The notes: generated by a model not told the origin, from the sequence alone. Counted from the first letter of the stretch, positions 15,918 through 24,326 are shown. The stretch: DNA of 48,977 nt from Pseudomonadota bacterium (GCA_016195085.1 JACQAG010000023.1:1-48977), one strand, 5' to 3'. Numbers and translations are program-made.

Positions 15918-16739
15918 TCACCGCCAGCGCAAGAGCCAGCGCTCGGCGGCCGAGAGCAAAGCCCCGACGCCGAGCCCGAGGAGCGAGAGCACGACCACGC
16001 CGGCCAAGAGCTGGTCGGTCTGCATGAGATTGCCGGCCGTGAGGATGAAGGCGCCGATGCCCCGCTCCGCCCCGATCATCTCCGCAGCGACCACCAGGAT
16101 GAGGGCGATCGAGGCGGAGATGCGAAAGCCCGAGAGAATGCCCGGCAGGGCGCCGGGAAGCACGATCGTCCTTAGGATCGCATGGCCGGGCAGGTTGAAG
16201 CTCTGGGCCATGCGAATAAGGCTGCGGGGCACCTGGTCGATGCCGCTCGCCGTCGCGATCACGGTCGGGAAGAACACGCCCAGCGCGATGGTGGCGAGCT
16301 TCGCCGGCTCGCCGATGCCGAACCAGAGAATGAACAACGGCAGGAGGGCGATCTTCGGAATCGGAAACAAGGCGGAGACGATGGGGAGGCCCGCGGCCCG
16401 GGCGAGGCTGAAGACGCCGATCGCCGTCCCGGCGGCGAGGCCGGCGAGCGTGCCGATCACCCAGCCGCCGAGGATGCGGACGAGGGAGGCCTCGAGGTGA
16501 TCGGCGAGCTTGCCGGAGAGGGCCAGGCGCCAGAGCGCGCGGGCGACCGAGTCCGGGCTCGGCAGAAAGACCGGCGAGACCAGCCCCACGGTGCTGGCGG
16601 CCTGCCAGAGGAGGATCGCGCCGATGAGCGCTGCCCACGCCGCCAGCGGCCGCGGCCGGGCGACGAAGCCGCCGCCGCGAAAGCCGAGGGGACGCGGGTT
16701 AGCGGCGGCGTCTCCGGCTTCGATGGCGCGCCTGGTCAT
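15918..16739 (-). CDS. NitT/TauT-type ABC transporter permease
   Basis: Inner-membrane subunit, 273 residues, of the SsuC/TauC/ThiX type. It has about six transmembrane segments and the cytoplasmic EAA-like loop in LIRMAQSFNLPGHAILRTIVLPGALPGILSG. The SGFRISASIALILVVAAEMIGAERGIG helix region is characteristic. Its ATG overlaps the stop of the ATPase gene (ATGA, 16736-16739). With the ATPase and binding protein it forms a complete importer for a small anion, sulfonate or pyrimidine-like compound. Confidence 0.92.
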   Translation of the reverse strand: MTRRAIEAGDAAANPRPLGFRGGGFVARPRPLAAWAALIGAILLWQAASTVGLVSPVFLPSPDSVARALWRLALSGKLADHLEASLVRILGGWVIGTLAGLAAGTAIGVFSLARAAGLPIVSALFPIPKIALLPLFILWFGIGEPAKLATIALGVFFPTVIATASGIDQVPRSLIRMAQSFNLPGHAILRTIVLPGALPGILSGFRISASIALILVVAAEMIGAERGIGAFILTAGNLMQTDQLLAGVVVLSLLGLGVGALLSAAERWLLRWR

Positions 16740-17509
16740 GGCGGTATGACCTCGCGTTCGGCATCGCGGGCCTCGTTCTGAATGAGCGCCCAGAGATGCT
16801 GGCGCAGCGAAGCCAGATGCCGGCTGCCGGCGTCTGTGCGGCGGTCCCGCCGCGTCCGCTCCACCGGGATCACCGCCTTGATCCGACCCGGGCGCCGGCT
16901 CAAGACCATGACGCGGTCCGCCAGGCGCAGCGCCTCATCCAGATTGTGGGTCACATAGACCGACGTCGTCCGCTTCTGTTCGCAGATCTGGATGAATTCC
17001 TCGAGCAACAGCTCGCGGGTCTGCGCATCGAGCGCGGAGAGCGGTTCGTCCAAAAGCAGGACCGCCGGCTCGACGGCGAGCGCCCGGGCGATGCCGACAC
17101 GCTGGCGCATGCCGCCGGAGAGCTGCTTGGGAAAGGCTTCGGCGAAACCGGCAAGGCCGGTCAAGGCGAGCACGGACTCGATGCGCCGGCGCCGCATCTC
17201 GGCGGTGAGCCCATGGTGCTCGAGCGCCAGCGCCACATTGCCCCAGACCGTGCGCCAGGGTAGGAGCGCGAAGTCCTGGAACACGTAGGTGAGCGGATTG
17301 AGACAGGAAGGGGAGAGATCGCCGGCGAGGCTCACCCGACCGAAGCTGGGCTGGATGAGCCCGCCCAAGATGCCGAGCAAGGTCGACTTGCCGCAGCCGG
17401 ACGGACCGATGACGGCGAGGATCTCGCCTTCCTCCACGCGAAAAGCGATGCCGTCCAGAACCTCCAGCCCGTCATAGCGATGCGAGATCGACTCGGCGAT
17501 GATCTGCAT
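16736..17509 (-). CDS. NitT/TauT-type ABC transporter ATP-binding protein
   Basis: A 257-residue ATPase with Walker A GPSGCGKST, the Q-loop YVFQDFALLPWRTV, signature LSGGMRQRVGIARAL, Walker B AVLLLDEPLSALD and H-loop YVTHNLDEALRLADR, all standard for the SsuB/TauB class. The start is set at the ATG at 17509, because the encoded MQIIAESISHRYDG is the normal beginning; the longer frame upstream runs into the binding-protein gene. It lies 22 bases downstream of the binding protein and overlaps the permease by four bases. Confidence 0.95.
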   Translation of the reverse strand: MQIIAESISHRYDGLEVLDGIAFRVEEGEILAVIGPSGCGKSTLLGILGGLIQPSFGRVSLAGDLSPSCLNPLTYVFQDFALLPWRTVWGNVALALEHHGLTAEMRRRRIESVLALTGLAGFAEAFPKQLSGGMRQRVGIARALAVEPAVLLLDEPLSALDAQTRELLLEEFIQICEQKRTTSVYVTHNLDEALRLADRVMVLSRRPGRIKAVIPVERTRRDRRTDAGSRHLASLRQHLWALIQNEARDAEREVIPP

Positions 17510-17531
17510 GGAGCGGAGGCCTGGCCTCGGA

Positions 17532-18530
17532 TCAGTCCGGCAGCGGCGGCACGAAGCCCGCCTCGATGATGGCGGCGGCGTCGGCGCCGGCATCGACCAG
17601 GCCCTCGCCCTGCCACCACTTCACCTGATGGGCGATGTCGCGGGCGCTGAAGCGCGCTTCAGGGTCGACATAGGGCAGGCCCAACTGCAGCGAGTCCCGC
17701 GGCTGCTCGGTGTATTTGGCGATGATGGCGAGCGCCGTGGCGAAGGCGTCCGCATCCGCGGGCTTGCCGTCGGCGGTCTTGTGCTGGAAGGCCGCATCGT
17801 AAGCCGCGGCACCCCGCTGGAAGGCGCGCACGAAACGCTCCGCCAGCGGGCGCTTGCGCTCGATCAGGAAGGGCCGGGTGAAGAGCGCCCCCAATTGCCA
17901 CGGCGTCTCGTCGCCGGCCCAGCCGATGATCTTCGCCTCGCCGCGCGCCGCCATCGGCAGCGCCACGGTCGAGGGCATGACCGCCGCCTCGACCTGGCCG
18001 CCTTGGAGGGCCGAGACCATGTTGGGAATGCTCTGGAGCGCCACCAGCCGCATGCCGGAGAGTGGGAAGCGGTGTTTCTCGGCCAAGAGCCCGATCATGT
18101 AGTGGAAGGTCGAGCCGACCTGGGTCATGGCGACGGAACGCCCGGCCAGGTCCTTGGGCTGGCGGAGCCCTTTCTCCCAGGCCTGGTTCGAGGCCATGTA
18201 GGCGGAGAGGCGGTAGCCCGGCTCCTCGCGGCTCTGGCCGGCGATGATCTTGAGGGCACCCTTGCCGGCGAGATTGTAGAAGCCGGCGGTCAAGCCGGTG
18301 ACACCGAGATCGGCATCGCCGGCGACCACGGCCACCGCCACCGGCTGCGCGGCGGTGAAGAACTTGAACTCGACCTCCAGGCCCTCGTCCTTGAAGAAGC
18401 CCTTGTCGGCGGCGAGAAAGAGCGGGCCCGAAGACGAAAGCCTGAGCGCCGCCACGCTCGCCTTTTCGGCCAATGCCGGGCTCGGGCCCCAGGCGATCGC
18501 GAGGGCGGCCAAGACGATGAGGCTGTGCAT
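17532..18530 (-). CDS. NMT1/THI5-like periplasmic substrate-binding protein
   Basis: A 332-residue binding protein for the adjacent importer. It has a Sec signal (MHSLIVLAALAIAWGPSPALA) and the family opening LRLSSSGPLFLAADKGFFKDEGLEVEF, followed by GDADLGVTGLTAGFYNLAGKG. The ATG at 18530 is preceded by GGGAGGGA and directly by a signal peptide, so it is preferred over an upstream in-frame ATG at 18557. Ligands in this family include sulfonates, nitrate, riboflavin and thiamine precursors; the sulfite-oxidase-like gene downstream hints at a sulfonate. It is the first gene of the unit. Confidence 0.9.
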   Translation of the reverse strand: MHSLIVLAALAIAWGPSPALAEKASVAALRLSSSGPLFLAADKGFFKDEGLEVEFKFFTAAQPVAVAVVAGDADLGVTGLTAGFYNLAGKGALKIIAGQSREEPGYRLSAYMASNQAWEKGLRQPKDLAGRSVAMTQVGSTFHYMIGLLAEKHRFPLSGMRLVALQSIPNMVSALQGGQVEAAVMPSTVALPMAARGEAKIIGWAGDETPWQLGALFTRPFLIERKRPLAERFVRAFQRGAAAYDAAFQHKTADGKPADADAFATALAIIAKYTEQPRDSLQLGLPYVDPEARFSARDIAHQVKWWQGEGLVDAGADAAAIIEAGFVPPLPD

Positions 18531-18608
18531 GCTTCGGTCCCTCCCCTCGCCATCCATTTGAGCGAGGCTTAGGCGAAGGGAGTCGAAGCGTCAATCCATG
18601 CGGTCGCG

Positions 18609-18713
18609 TGCCCCCACCCCGTCCCTCCCCCACGAAACGTGGGGGAGGGAGCCGGAGCTTCGGCTTCGTTCCCCCTCCCCCGCCGAAGGTGGGGGAGGGC
18701 TAGGGTGGGGGCA
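18609..18713. repeat. palindromic G-rich repeat, copy 1
   Basis: Outer arms TGCCCCCACCC (18609-18619) and GGGTGGGGGCA (18703-18713) enclose two inner palindromes. The first is perfect: TCCCTCCCCCACG (18622-18634), an AAA loop and CGTGGGGGAGGGA (18638-18650). Copies with the same arms lie at 27222-27294 and 48875-48977. This copy is in the divergent gap between the NMT1-like gene and the DMT transporter gene. It is a dispersed intergenic repeat; such G-rich arms could form strong hairpins or quadruplexes. Confidence 0.85.
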
Positions 18714-18776
18714 TCGGTCGCTTCGCTGTACCCTGCCTGCTAGGTTGACGCTTCTTCCTTCTCGCGCGAGTTCGAG

Positions 18777-19691
18777 ATGCCGTCTTCGGGCCCGACCCAC
18801 ACGCCTCAGCACACCGTCGAGGGCATTCTCTTGATGCTGGGGGCGCTGGTGCTGCTGCCGACGATGGACGCGGTGATCAAGCATCTGAGCCAGCGCCTGC
18901 CGGTGGGCGAGATCATCTGGGCGCGCTACTTCTTCCATCTGGCCGTGCTGCTGCCGGTAGTGCTGTGGCGCCATCGGGCCGCGGCCCTGATCGCGGCTCC
19001 GATCCTGCCGCAGCTTTGCCGCGGCATCTTGCTCCTGGGCTCGACCACGCTCTTCGTCACCAGCCTGTCGATGCTGCCGATGGCAGACGCGGCCTCGCTG
19101 TTCTTCATGGCGCCGCTCATCATCGCCGCGGCCGCACCAAGGCTCTTGCGCGAGCGGGTCGGCCTCGTGCGCTGGCTGGCGGTGCTGCTCGGCTTCGTCG
19201 GCGCCCTCATCATCGTCCGCCCGGGCTTTGCCAGCTTTCAATGGGGCAGCTTGTTCGCGCTCGGCTCGGCCGTGGTCAACGCCTCCTATCTCATGCTGAC
19301 CCGCCGGCTCGCCGGCAGCGTGCCGCCGCTGGTGGCGCTCACTTATGTGGCGGCGACCGGCGCCGTGCTCATGTCGCTGATCGTGCCCGTATTGTGGGTG
19401 ACGCCCTCGCCCCGCGACGCGGCCTTGTTGCTGGCGGTCGGGCTGCTGGCAGCCCTCGGGCATTTCCTGGTGATCAAGGGACTCGAGCGGGCGCCGGCCT
19501 CGGTCCTGGCGCCTTGCACCTATTTCGGCTTGGTCACCGCGACGATTCTCGGCTACCTCGTCTTCGGGCAACTGCCCGATCTCTGGACCTGGATCGGCGC
19601 CGCGCTGGTGGTGACGACCGGGCTTGCCGTCACCCTGGGCGAGCATTGGCAGGCCCAGCACAGCCTGCAGCGTCAGGCCGGCGCGGCATGA
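18777..19691 (+). CDS. DMT-family transporter (EamA domains)
   Basis: Drug/metabolite transporter of 304 residues with ten predicted transmembrane helices in two EamA repeats (about 15-145 and 160-290). Typical segments include LMLGALVLLPTMDAVIKHLS at the start and the conserved end of the repeats LGFVGALIIVRPG. Family members export amino acids, nucleobases or other metabolites; the substrate is not predictable. Its stop overlaps the ATG of the following BtuF-like gene (ATGA), so the two are translated together. The promoter must lie downstream of, or in, the G-rich repeat. Confidence 0.9.
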   Translation: MPSSGPTHTPQHTVEGILLMLGALVLLPTMDAVIKHLSQRLPVGEIIWARYFFHLAVLLPVVLWRHRAAALIAAPILPQLCRGILLLGSTTLFVTSLSMLPMADAASLFFMAPLIIAAAAPRLLRERVGLVRWLAVLLGFVGALIIVRPGFASFQWGSLFALGSAVVNASYLMLTRRLAGSVPPLVALTYVAATGAVLMSLIVPVLWVTPSPRDAALLLAVGLLAALGHFLVIKGLERAPASVLAPCTYFGLVTATILGYLVFGQLPDLWTWIGAALVVTTGLAVTLGEHWQAQHSLQRQAGAA

Positions 19692-20635
19692 GCCCCCGTA
19701 CCTCCCGGCCGCGCGTGGTCTCGCTCATTGCGAGCGCGACCGAGATCGTGGCCGCCCTCGGCCATCTCGATAATCTCGTCGGCCGCAGCCATGAATGCGA
19801 CTTTCCCCCGGAGGTGGCCCGCGCGCCGGTCTTGACCGAGCCCCGCTTCTCGACCGAAGGCAGCAGCGCCGAGATCGACAGGCGGGTCAGGGCCAGCCTC
19901 GCCGATGCGCTCTCGGTCTATCGCGTCGATCGGGCGCGGCTCGAGGCGCTGGCGCCCGACGTGATCGTGACCCAGGACCAATGCGAGGTCTGCGCGGTCA
20001 GCCTCGCCGACGTGGAAGCGGCGCTCGCCGACTGGCTGGAGAGCCGCCCGCTTCTGGTCTCCCTCAAGCCCAACGCTCTCGGCGATGTTTGGAGCGACAT
20101 CGCCCGCCTCGCCAAGGCGCTCGGCTCGGCCGAGGCCGGCAGCGCTCTCATCCGCCGGCTGAAGCAACGGATGGATGCCATCGCCCGGCGCGCACGCCAA
20201 GCCCGGCGACGGCCGAGTCTCGCCTGCATCGAATGGATCGATCCGTTGATGGCGGCCGGCAATTGGATGCCCGAGCTGGTGGCGATGGCCGGCGGCATCG
20301 CACCCTTCGGCGAAGCCGGGCGCCATTCGCCCACTCTCCTCTGGGAGGACCTGGTCAGCGCCGATCCCGATGCCATCTTGATCATGCCTTGCGGCTTCGG
20401 CATCGAGCGCAGCAGCAGGGAGCTCGCTTGCCTTGTCCGCCGCCCGGAATGGTCCGCCCTGGCCGCGGTCAGGAACCGCCGTCTCGCCGTGGCCGACGGC
20501 AACGCCTTCTTCAACCGACCCGGGCCGCGGCTGGCGGAAAGCTTGGAGATCCTGGCCGAGATTCTGCACCCGGAGCTGTTCGACTTCGGCCATCGCGGAA
20601 CTGGTTGGATCGGCTGGGATAGTTGCGGGCGATAG
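19688..20635 (+). CDS. BtuF-like cobalamin-binding domain protein, no signal peptide
   Basis: A 315-residue protein of the periplasmic-binding-protein (BtuF/FhuD-like) class III fold. It opens RVVSLIASATEIVAALGHLD, has the two-lobe link around the middle, and carries conserved blocks VGRSHECDFPPEV, PDVIVTQDQCEVCAVSLADV and NRPGPRLAESLEILAEILHP. The N-terminus (MSPRTSRPRVVSLI) has no export signal, so it may act in the cytoplasm; cytoplasmic proteins of this fold are common and their ligand is often unproven. Coupled by ATGA to a DMT transporter and not to BtuCD. No cobalamin riboswitch was seen upstream. Confidence 0.85.
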   Translation: MSPRTSRPRVVSLIASATEIVAALGHLDNLVGRSHECDFPPEVARAPVLTEPRFSTEGSSAEIDRRVRASLADALSVYRVDRARLEALAPDVIVTQDQCEVCAVSLADVEAALADWLESRPLLVSLKPNALGDVWSDIARLAKALGSAEAGSALIRRLKQRMDAIARRARQARRRPSLACIEWIDPLMAAGNWMPELVAMAGGIAPFGEAGRHSPTLLWEDLVSADPDAILIMPCGFGIERSSRELACLVRRPEWSALAAVRNRRLAVADGNAFFNRPGPRLAESLEILAEILHPELFDFGHRGTGWIGWDSCGR

Positions 20636-20799
20636 GCAAGCGCGCCGGCGCTGCCGCGCAGGTTGCGGGCGTGGCAAAAGGTCGCGGTTGCCCGTCGGCG
20701 AAGGACACCGGACCCATCTTCTCGTCTTCGCATTGACCGGAGCTGAGGCGCGCATGGGCGCAGACGAAGCCGCGTTGCCTGCTGCATGAGACCCCCTCG

Positions 20800-21699
20800 A
20801 TGATCGGCGACGCCACCCTCAGAGCCAGCGCCCCGCATGCGACTGTCACCATTGCGCCCGCGGCGATCGCTCGCCGTCGGCTCGCGACCTGGGGCGGCAT
20901 CCAGGCCGACAGCGTCCAGGTGCTTCGCCGCGATCCCTTCGAGTATGGATTCTGCTCGGCCCGACATTTGCTGATCGCCTCCGAACAGGTGGCGCGCTAC
21001 GACGGCGAAAGCTTCGTCGAAGGATTGCCGAAATCGGTCCTTCGCGAGTTTAGCGAGACGCTGACGTTCGTTCCCGCCGGACATCGGTTCCACGGCTGGC
21101 ACAAGCCTCGCGGCCTAGCGCGGGCGACTTACCTCTACATCGAGCCGCACGCTCCGCTGCTCGGCCCGGAGCTCGATTTTGCCGAGACGGCATTCAAGCC
21201 CAGATTGGCGTTCGCCGATCGCAATCTGTGGACCACAGCGCTCAAGCTCGGGGCGGAAGCGGAGAACGCCAGCCCCGACCGGCCCTATGCGGAAGCGCTC
21301 GGCATGGTGCTCGCGCACGAGCTCATGCGCCTCAACAACCCTGACAAGGCGCCAAGGCCGGTCATCCGCGGCGGGCTCGCAGCCTGGCAGCAGAAGCGGG
21401 TCGCCGAGTTTATCGCGGAGCATCTCGGCCAAGAGATCGCCCTGTCGACGCTGGCGAAGCTGGCGCAGCTCAGCCCTTTCCACTTTGCGCACGCCTTCAA
21501 GCAGTCCTTCGGAATGCCGCCGCACCGCTACCACACCAGCCGGCGCATGGAGCGGGCGAAGACCTTGCTGGCGCGCCAGGGGCTGTCGATTACCGAGATC
21601 GGCCACCGACTCGGCTACCGCGAGACCAGCTCGTTCACTGCGGCATTTCGCAAGGTCACCGGCTTTTCGCCAAGCCAGTTCCGCCGCAATCTCGGATGA
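20800..21699 (+). CDS. AraC-family transcriptional regulator
   Basis: A 299-residue regulator with a variable N-terminal sensing domain (about 1-190) and a C-terminal AraC-type double helix-turn-helix (about 200-299). Recognisable parts are the first HTH, IALSTLAKLAQLSPFHFAHAF, the linker GMPPHRYHTSRRMERAKTLL, and the second HTH, SITEIGHRLGYRETSSFTAAF, ending with KVTGFSPSQFRR. The effector is unknown. Target genes are probably nearby, perhaps the PAS gene downstream, but no operator was identified. The gap before it (20636-20799) has no gene I can support. Confidence 0.9.
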   Translation: MIGDATLRASAPHATVTIAPAAIARRRLATWGGIQADSVQVLRRDPFEYGFCSARHLLIASEQVARYDGESFVEGLPKSVLREFSETLTFVPAGHRFHGWHKPRGLARATYLYIEPHAPLLGPELDFAETAFKPRLAFADRNLWTTALKLGAEAENASPDRPYAEALGMVLAHELMRLNNPDKAPRPVIRGGLAAWQQKRVAEFIAEHLGQEIALSTLAKLAQLSPFHFAHAFKQSFGMPPHRYHTSRRMERAKTLLARQGLSITEIGHRLGYRETSSFTAAFRKVTGFSPSQFRRNLG

Positions 21700-21884
21700 T
21701 CGCCGCCGTTTGAAGGCAGCCCTCGCGGTATCGCCGATCTCCGCAAGATCGAGCCAGCTTCAGCAAGGATCGACAAGATCCCGCCGCGGCCGATCGCTAG
21801 TCTGGAAGACGCACGCCTAGGCGTCGCGGAGATCGTGAATTTCCGAGCCTTGCGCGTGCGCTCCCGTCCCGGCCCGTCGCTCCC

Positions 21885-22013
21885 ATGGTCAAAGCCGAGG
21901 CGGCCGACGCCCGGCCGACCGAGTTCGGCGGCTGGATCGTCTCTGGCGACGGGCTCGCAATCCCAGCGCCGAGGCCGGTCGGGACCCCAGCCCAAGGCGA
22001 TCATCACGGTTAG
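21885..22013 (+). CDS. candidate 42-residue ORF in the AraC-PAS gap
   Basis: The only plausible coding feature in the 330-base gap 21700-22030. It runs from ATG 21885 to TAG 22011 and encodes TEFGGWIVSGDGLAIPAPRP with GC-rich third positions. There is no convincing ribosome-binding site and no family match, so it may be a gene fragment or chance. Confidence 0.2.
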   Translation: MVKAEAADARPTEFGGWIVSGDGLAIPAPRPVGTPAQGDHHG

Positions 22014-22030
22014 GTGCGGCGTTGAGCGAA

Positions 22031-22462
22031 ATGCAATTCAAGACCGCCGTCGTCAAGCAGGCCCACGACTATTGGCTGAGCAAGGCCGCCCCGGGGCGTC
22101 TCCCGGCGCGCGCCGAGATCGAGCTGGAGGAAATCAAGCACCTCCTGCCCTATGTCTTCCTCGTCGATGTGGCGGGAAACCCGACCGAATTCCGCTTCCG
22201 GTTGGTCGGCACCGAGATCGATGCATGGGCGGGGAAGCCCTATACCGGGCTCGCGGTCAATGAGCGGGACTATGGGCCGCAATGGCGCCGCATCTATGAC
22301 GAATACCTAGAGGTGGTCCGCACCCGGGCACCCCGCTTCAGCCGATATCGTGCGCCCTGGGTCTCCAAGGAATACCGGCTCTACGAGCGCTTCATCGCGC
22401 CCTTGTCGAACAGCGGCGGCGCCGTCGACATGCTGTTCGGCGCACTGCACATGGTAGACTAG
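22031..22462 (+). CDS. PAS-domain protein (PAS_5, PF07310 type)
   Basis: A 143-residue stand-alone PAS protein of the group common in alphaproteobacteria. The conserved beginning is AHDYWLSKAAPGRLPARAEI followed by LLPYVFLVDVAGNPTEFRFRLVGTEI; later blocks are YRLYERFIAPLSN and DMLFGALHM. It has no output domain and presumably senses a small molecule or acts through partners. The ATG at 22031 is chosen; a TTG three codons upstream (22022) is an alternative. It follows the AraC gene on the same strand. Confidence 0.85.
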   Translation: MQFKTAVVKQAHDYWLSKAAPGRLPARAEIELEEIKHLLPYVFLVDVAGNPTEFRFRLVGTEIDAWAGKPYTGLAVNERDYGPQWRRIYDEYLEVVRTRAPRFSRYRAPWVSKEYRLYERFIAPLSNSGGAVDMLFGALHMVD

Positions 22463-22533
22463 AGACGGATCGGCGCCGTCGCCGAAAGGCCTGGCTGGCC
22501 GCCGTCAACGAGCCCGCATGAGATGTGGCACCC

Positions 22534-23160
22534 ATGTACGTTCCCAATCACTTCCGCGAAGATGATCCGAACGAACTCTGCCAGCTCATCCGGGAGCACG
22601 GCTTCGGCACCTTGATCGCCAGCCTCGAAGGCCGGATCGAGATCGCGCATCTGCCCTTCCTCATCGATGCCGATCAGGGCGCCCATGGCACGCTCCTGGC
22701 CCATGTGGCGCGCGCCAATCCGATCCACCACGCCTTCGACGGCAAGACCGCGGCGGTCGCGGTCTTCCATGGGCCCGATAGCTACGTCTCTCCCGATTGG
22801 TATGAGAACCGGGTGGCGGTGCCGACCTGGAATTACGCGGTGGTGCACGCCCATGGCCATCCGGCGGCGCTCGAGGACGAGGCGCTCACGCGTCTGTTGG
22901 AGCGTCTCAGCGCCACCCATGAGGCGAAGCTCGCGCCGAAGCGGCCTTGGACCATCGACAAGCTGCCGAAAGAGATGTTCGCCGGGCTGAAGAAGGCGAT
23001 CGTCGGCTTCTCGATGCCGATCGAGCGCATCGAAGGCAAGTTCAAGCTGTCGCAGAACCGGCAAGCGCCCGATCGCCTGGGCACCATCGCGGCCTTGGAA
23101 GCGCTGCCGGGCGAAGGGGCCGCCGGCGTCGCGGCGCTCATGCGCGCGCGAGAAAAATAG
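22534..23160 (+). CDS. PaiB-like FMN-binding protein
   Basis: A 208-residue protein of the FMN_bind_2/PaiB family, described as negative transcriptional regulators in Bacillus, although biochemical activity is mostly unproven. Family marks: MYVPNHFREDDPNELCQLIREHGFGTLI at the N-terminus (split by the ATG at 22534), HGPDSYVSPDWY, VPTWNYAVVHAHG and the C-terminal KFKLSQNRQAPDR. An in-frame GTG three codons upstream is less likely. It ends before a dispersed inverted repeat and is convergent with the SemiSWEET gene. Confidence 0.9.
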   Translation: MYVPNHFREDDPNELCQLIREHGFGTLIASLEGRIEIAHLPFLIDADQGAHGTLLAHVARANPIHHAFDGKTAAVAVFHGPDSYVSPDWYENRVAVPTWNYAVVHAHGHPAALEDEALTRLLERLSATHEAKLAPKRPWTIDKLPKEMFAGLKKAIVGFSMPIERIEGKFKLSQNRQAPDRLGTIAALEALPGEGAAGVAALMRAREK

Positions 23161-23164
23161 CAGG

Positions 23165-23257
23165 TTCACCACAGAGACACGGCGAGCACAGAGAAAATCC
23201 GATTCGTGATGCGCTACGCGCAAAAAATTCGTCTCTTCTCCGTGTCTCTGTGTTGAA
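23165..23257. repeat. inverted repeat of the ACAGAGACAC type
   Basis: TTCACCACAGAGACACGG (23165-23182) and CCGTGTCTCTGTGTTGAA (23240-23257) are an 18-base inverted repeat with one mismatch, separated by 57 bases. It fills the gap between two convergent genes. The AT-rich sequence is unlike its surroundings. From memory, very similar CCACAGAGACACAGAG-type sequences occur between genes in many unrelated bacteria. Confidence 0.75.
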
Positions 23258-23262
23258 TCTCC

Positions 23263-23532
23263 TCAAGCCTTCTGGCGAAATTTTAGCTTGAGCGCCAACA
23301 AGAGCGCGGTCAGCACCATGCCGATGACATTGCCGACGATCGCGGCCCAAGCATCCAGCATCAGCACGTAGACGAAGCCGAAGACGCCCGACACCAGCGC
23401 CAGCACCAGCCAGACGGTGGAGAGGTCCTCGGCCGAGCGGGTGCGCCAGGTCTTCAGGAGTTGGGGGATGATCGAGGCGAGCCCCAGAATAACGGCAATC
23501 GCGCCGATGAGCTCGATGAAGGGTTTGTTCAC
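23263..23532 (-). CDS. SemiSWEET-type sugar transporter
   Basis: An 89-residue protein with three transmembrane helices: FIELIGAIAVILGLASIIPQ, VWLVLALVSGVFGFVYVLML, and AAIVGNVIGMVLTALLLALK. The PQ motif in SIIPQLLKTWRTRSAEDLS is the signature of the family. SemiSWEETs act as homodimeric facilitators for small sugars in the inner membrane. The start is a GTG (rc of 23530-23532). It is the last gene of a minus-strand series that includes Rieske, EVE and YciI genes. Confidence 0.9.
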   Translation of the reverse strand: MNKPFIELIGAIAVILGLASIIPQLLKTWRTRSAEDLSTVWLVLALVSGVFGFVYVLMLDAWAAIVGNVIGMVLTALLLALKLKFRQKA

Positions 23533-23565
23533 GGGGGTGGGAGCGGCTCGGAGGCTTGGTCGGGT

Positions 23566-23898
23566 TCAGCTCTCATTGTAGCGGATTTCGCCGGCGACGA
23601 TTGAGAGTTTCACCCGCTCAAGCGACAGCCCGGCGCAGGGACCGGCAATGCAGAAACCATCCTCGGGCCGGAACAAGGCCCCGTGGGTCGCGCACATGAT
23701 CCAGCTATCGTCGGGAGAGAGAAAGCGATCGGGGAGCCAGTCGAGCGGCGTGCCGACATGGGGGCAGGAATTGACGTAGCCATGGACCACGCCGGCCCAA
23801 TTGACGAGGAAGATCGCCGTTCGATGATCCTCGCGCTCGACGGCGAAGCCGCGGGTTGCCCCCTCGGGCAGATCGTCCAGCCGGCAGAGCAGGCTCAA
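23566..23898 (-). CDS. Rieske [2Fe-2S] protein
   Basis: A small stand-alone Rieske ferredoxin of about 110 residues. Both cluster-binding motifs are present: CPHVGTPLDW (Cys and His) and CATHGALF (Cys and His), spaced as in the family. There is no oxygenase catalytic domain, so it is probably an electron carrier or regulatory component. A TTG at 23898 within the EVE stop (TTGA) puts the usual LSLLCRLDD opening at the N-terminus; a further TTG at 23934 would overlap the EVE gene by 40 bases. The substrate system is unknown. Confidence 0.88.
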   Translation of the reverse strand: MSLLCRLDDLPEGATRGFAVEREDHRTAIFLVNWAGVVHGYVNSCPHVGTPLDWLPDRFLSPDDSWIMCATHGALFRPEDGFCIAGPCAGLSLERVKLSIVAGEIRYNES

Positions 23899-24308
23899 GC
23901 CTTGACGCCCGCCATCTGGCAAAGGAGCTCCCAATGGGCCGCGCTCACCGGCACTACCGAGAGCCGCGAATGGCGCACCAGGAGGAGATCGGCAAAACGC
24001 GTGTCGGCCTTGATCTCCTTCAAGGTGACCGGCGTCTTCACCGGCATCACCGGCTTGACGCCGACCATGACGAATTTTCCGGTGGGATCGCTCGGATCGG
24101 GATGGGCGGTGCGGGTGATCTCCATCACGCCGACGATCGCCAGCCCTTCATTGGAGTGGTAGAAGAACGCGCGGTCGCCGACCTGCATCGCCTTCAGATT
24201 GTTGGCGGCTTGGTGATTGCGCACCCCGTCCCAATGCGTCGACCCCTTCTTCACCAGCATGTCCCAGGAGAAGGTGTCGGGCTCCGACTTCATCAGCCAA
24301 TAGGCCAT
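23895..24308 (-). CDS. EVE-domain protein
   Basis: A 137-residue single EVE domain (PF01878; PUA-like fold), the thymocyte nuclear protein 1-like group. Signature pieces are MAYWLMKSEPDTFSWD, WDGVRNHQAANNLKAMQVGD, FFYHSNEGLAIVGVMEI and the closing AHWELLCQMAG. The fold binds modified bases in nucleic acids, so a role in sensing modified DNA or RNA is likely. It is encoded between YciI and Rieske genes, the usual alphaproteobacterial neighbourhood of gpsA and tsaD. Confidence 0.94.
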   Translation of the reverse strand: MAYWLMKSEPDTFSWDMLVKKGSTHWDGVRNHQAANNLKAMQVGDRAFFYHSNEGLAIVGVMEITRTAHPDPSDPTGKFVMVGVKPVMPVKTPVTLKEIKADTRFADLLLVRHSRLSVVPVSAAHWELLCQMAGVKA

Positions 24309-24326
24309 GGGCAGACTCCGTTCCGC

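Noticed and set aside
20636-20799. Cobalamin riboswitch or B12 element near the BtuF-like gene
   Set aside because: No conserved B12 box or CCGCAACTG-type core was found in this gap or upstream of the DMT gene.
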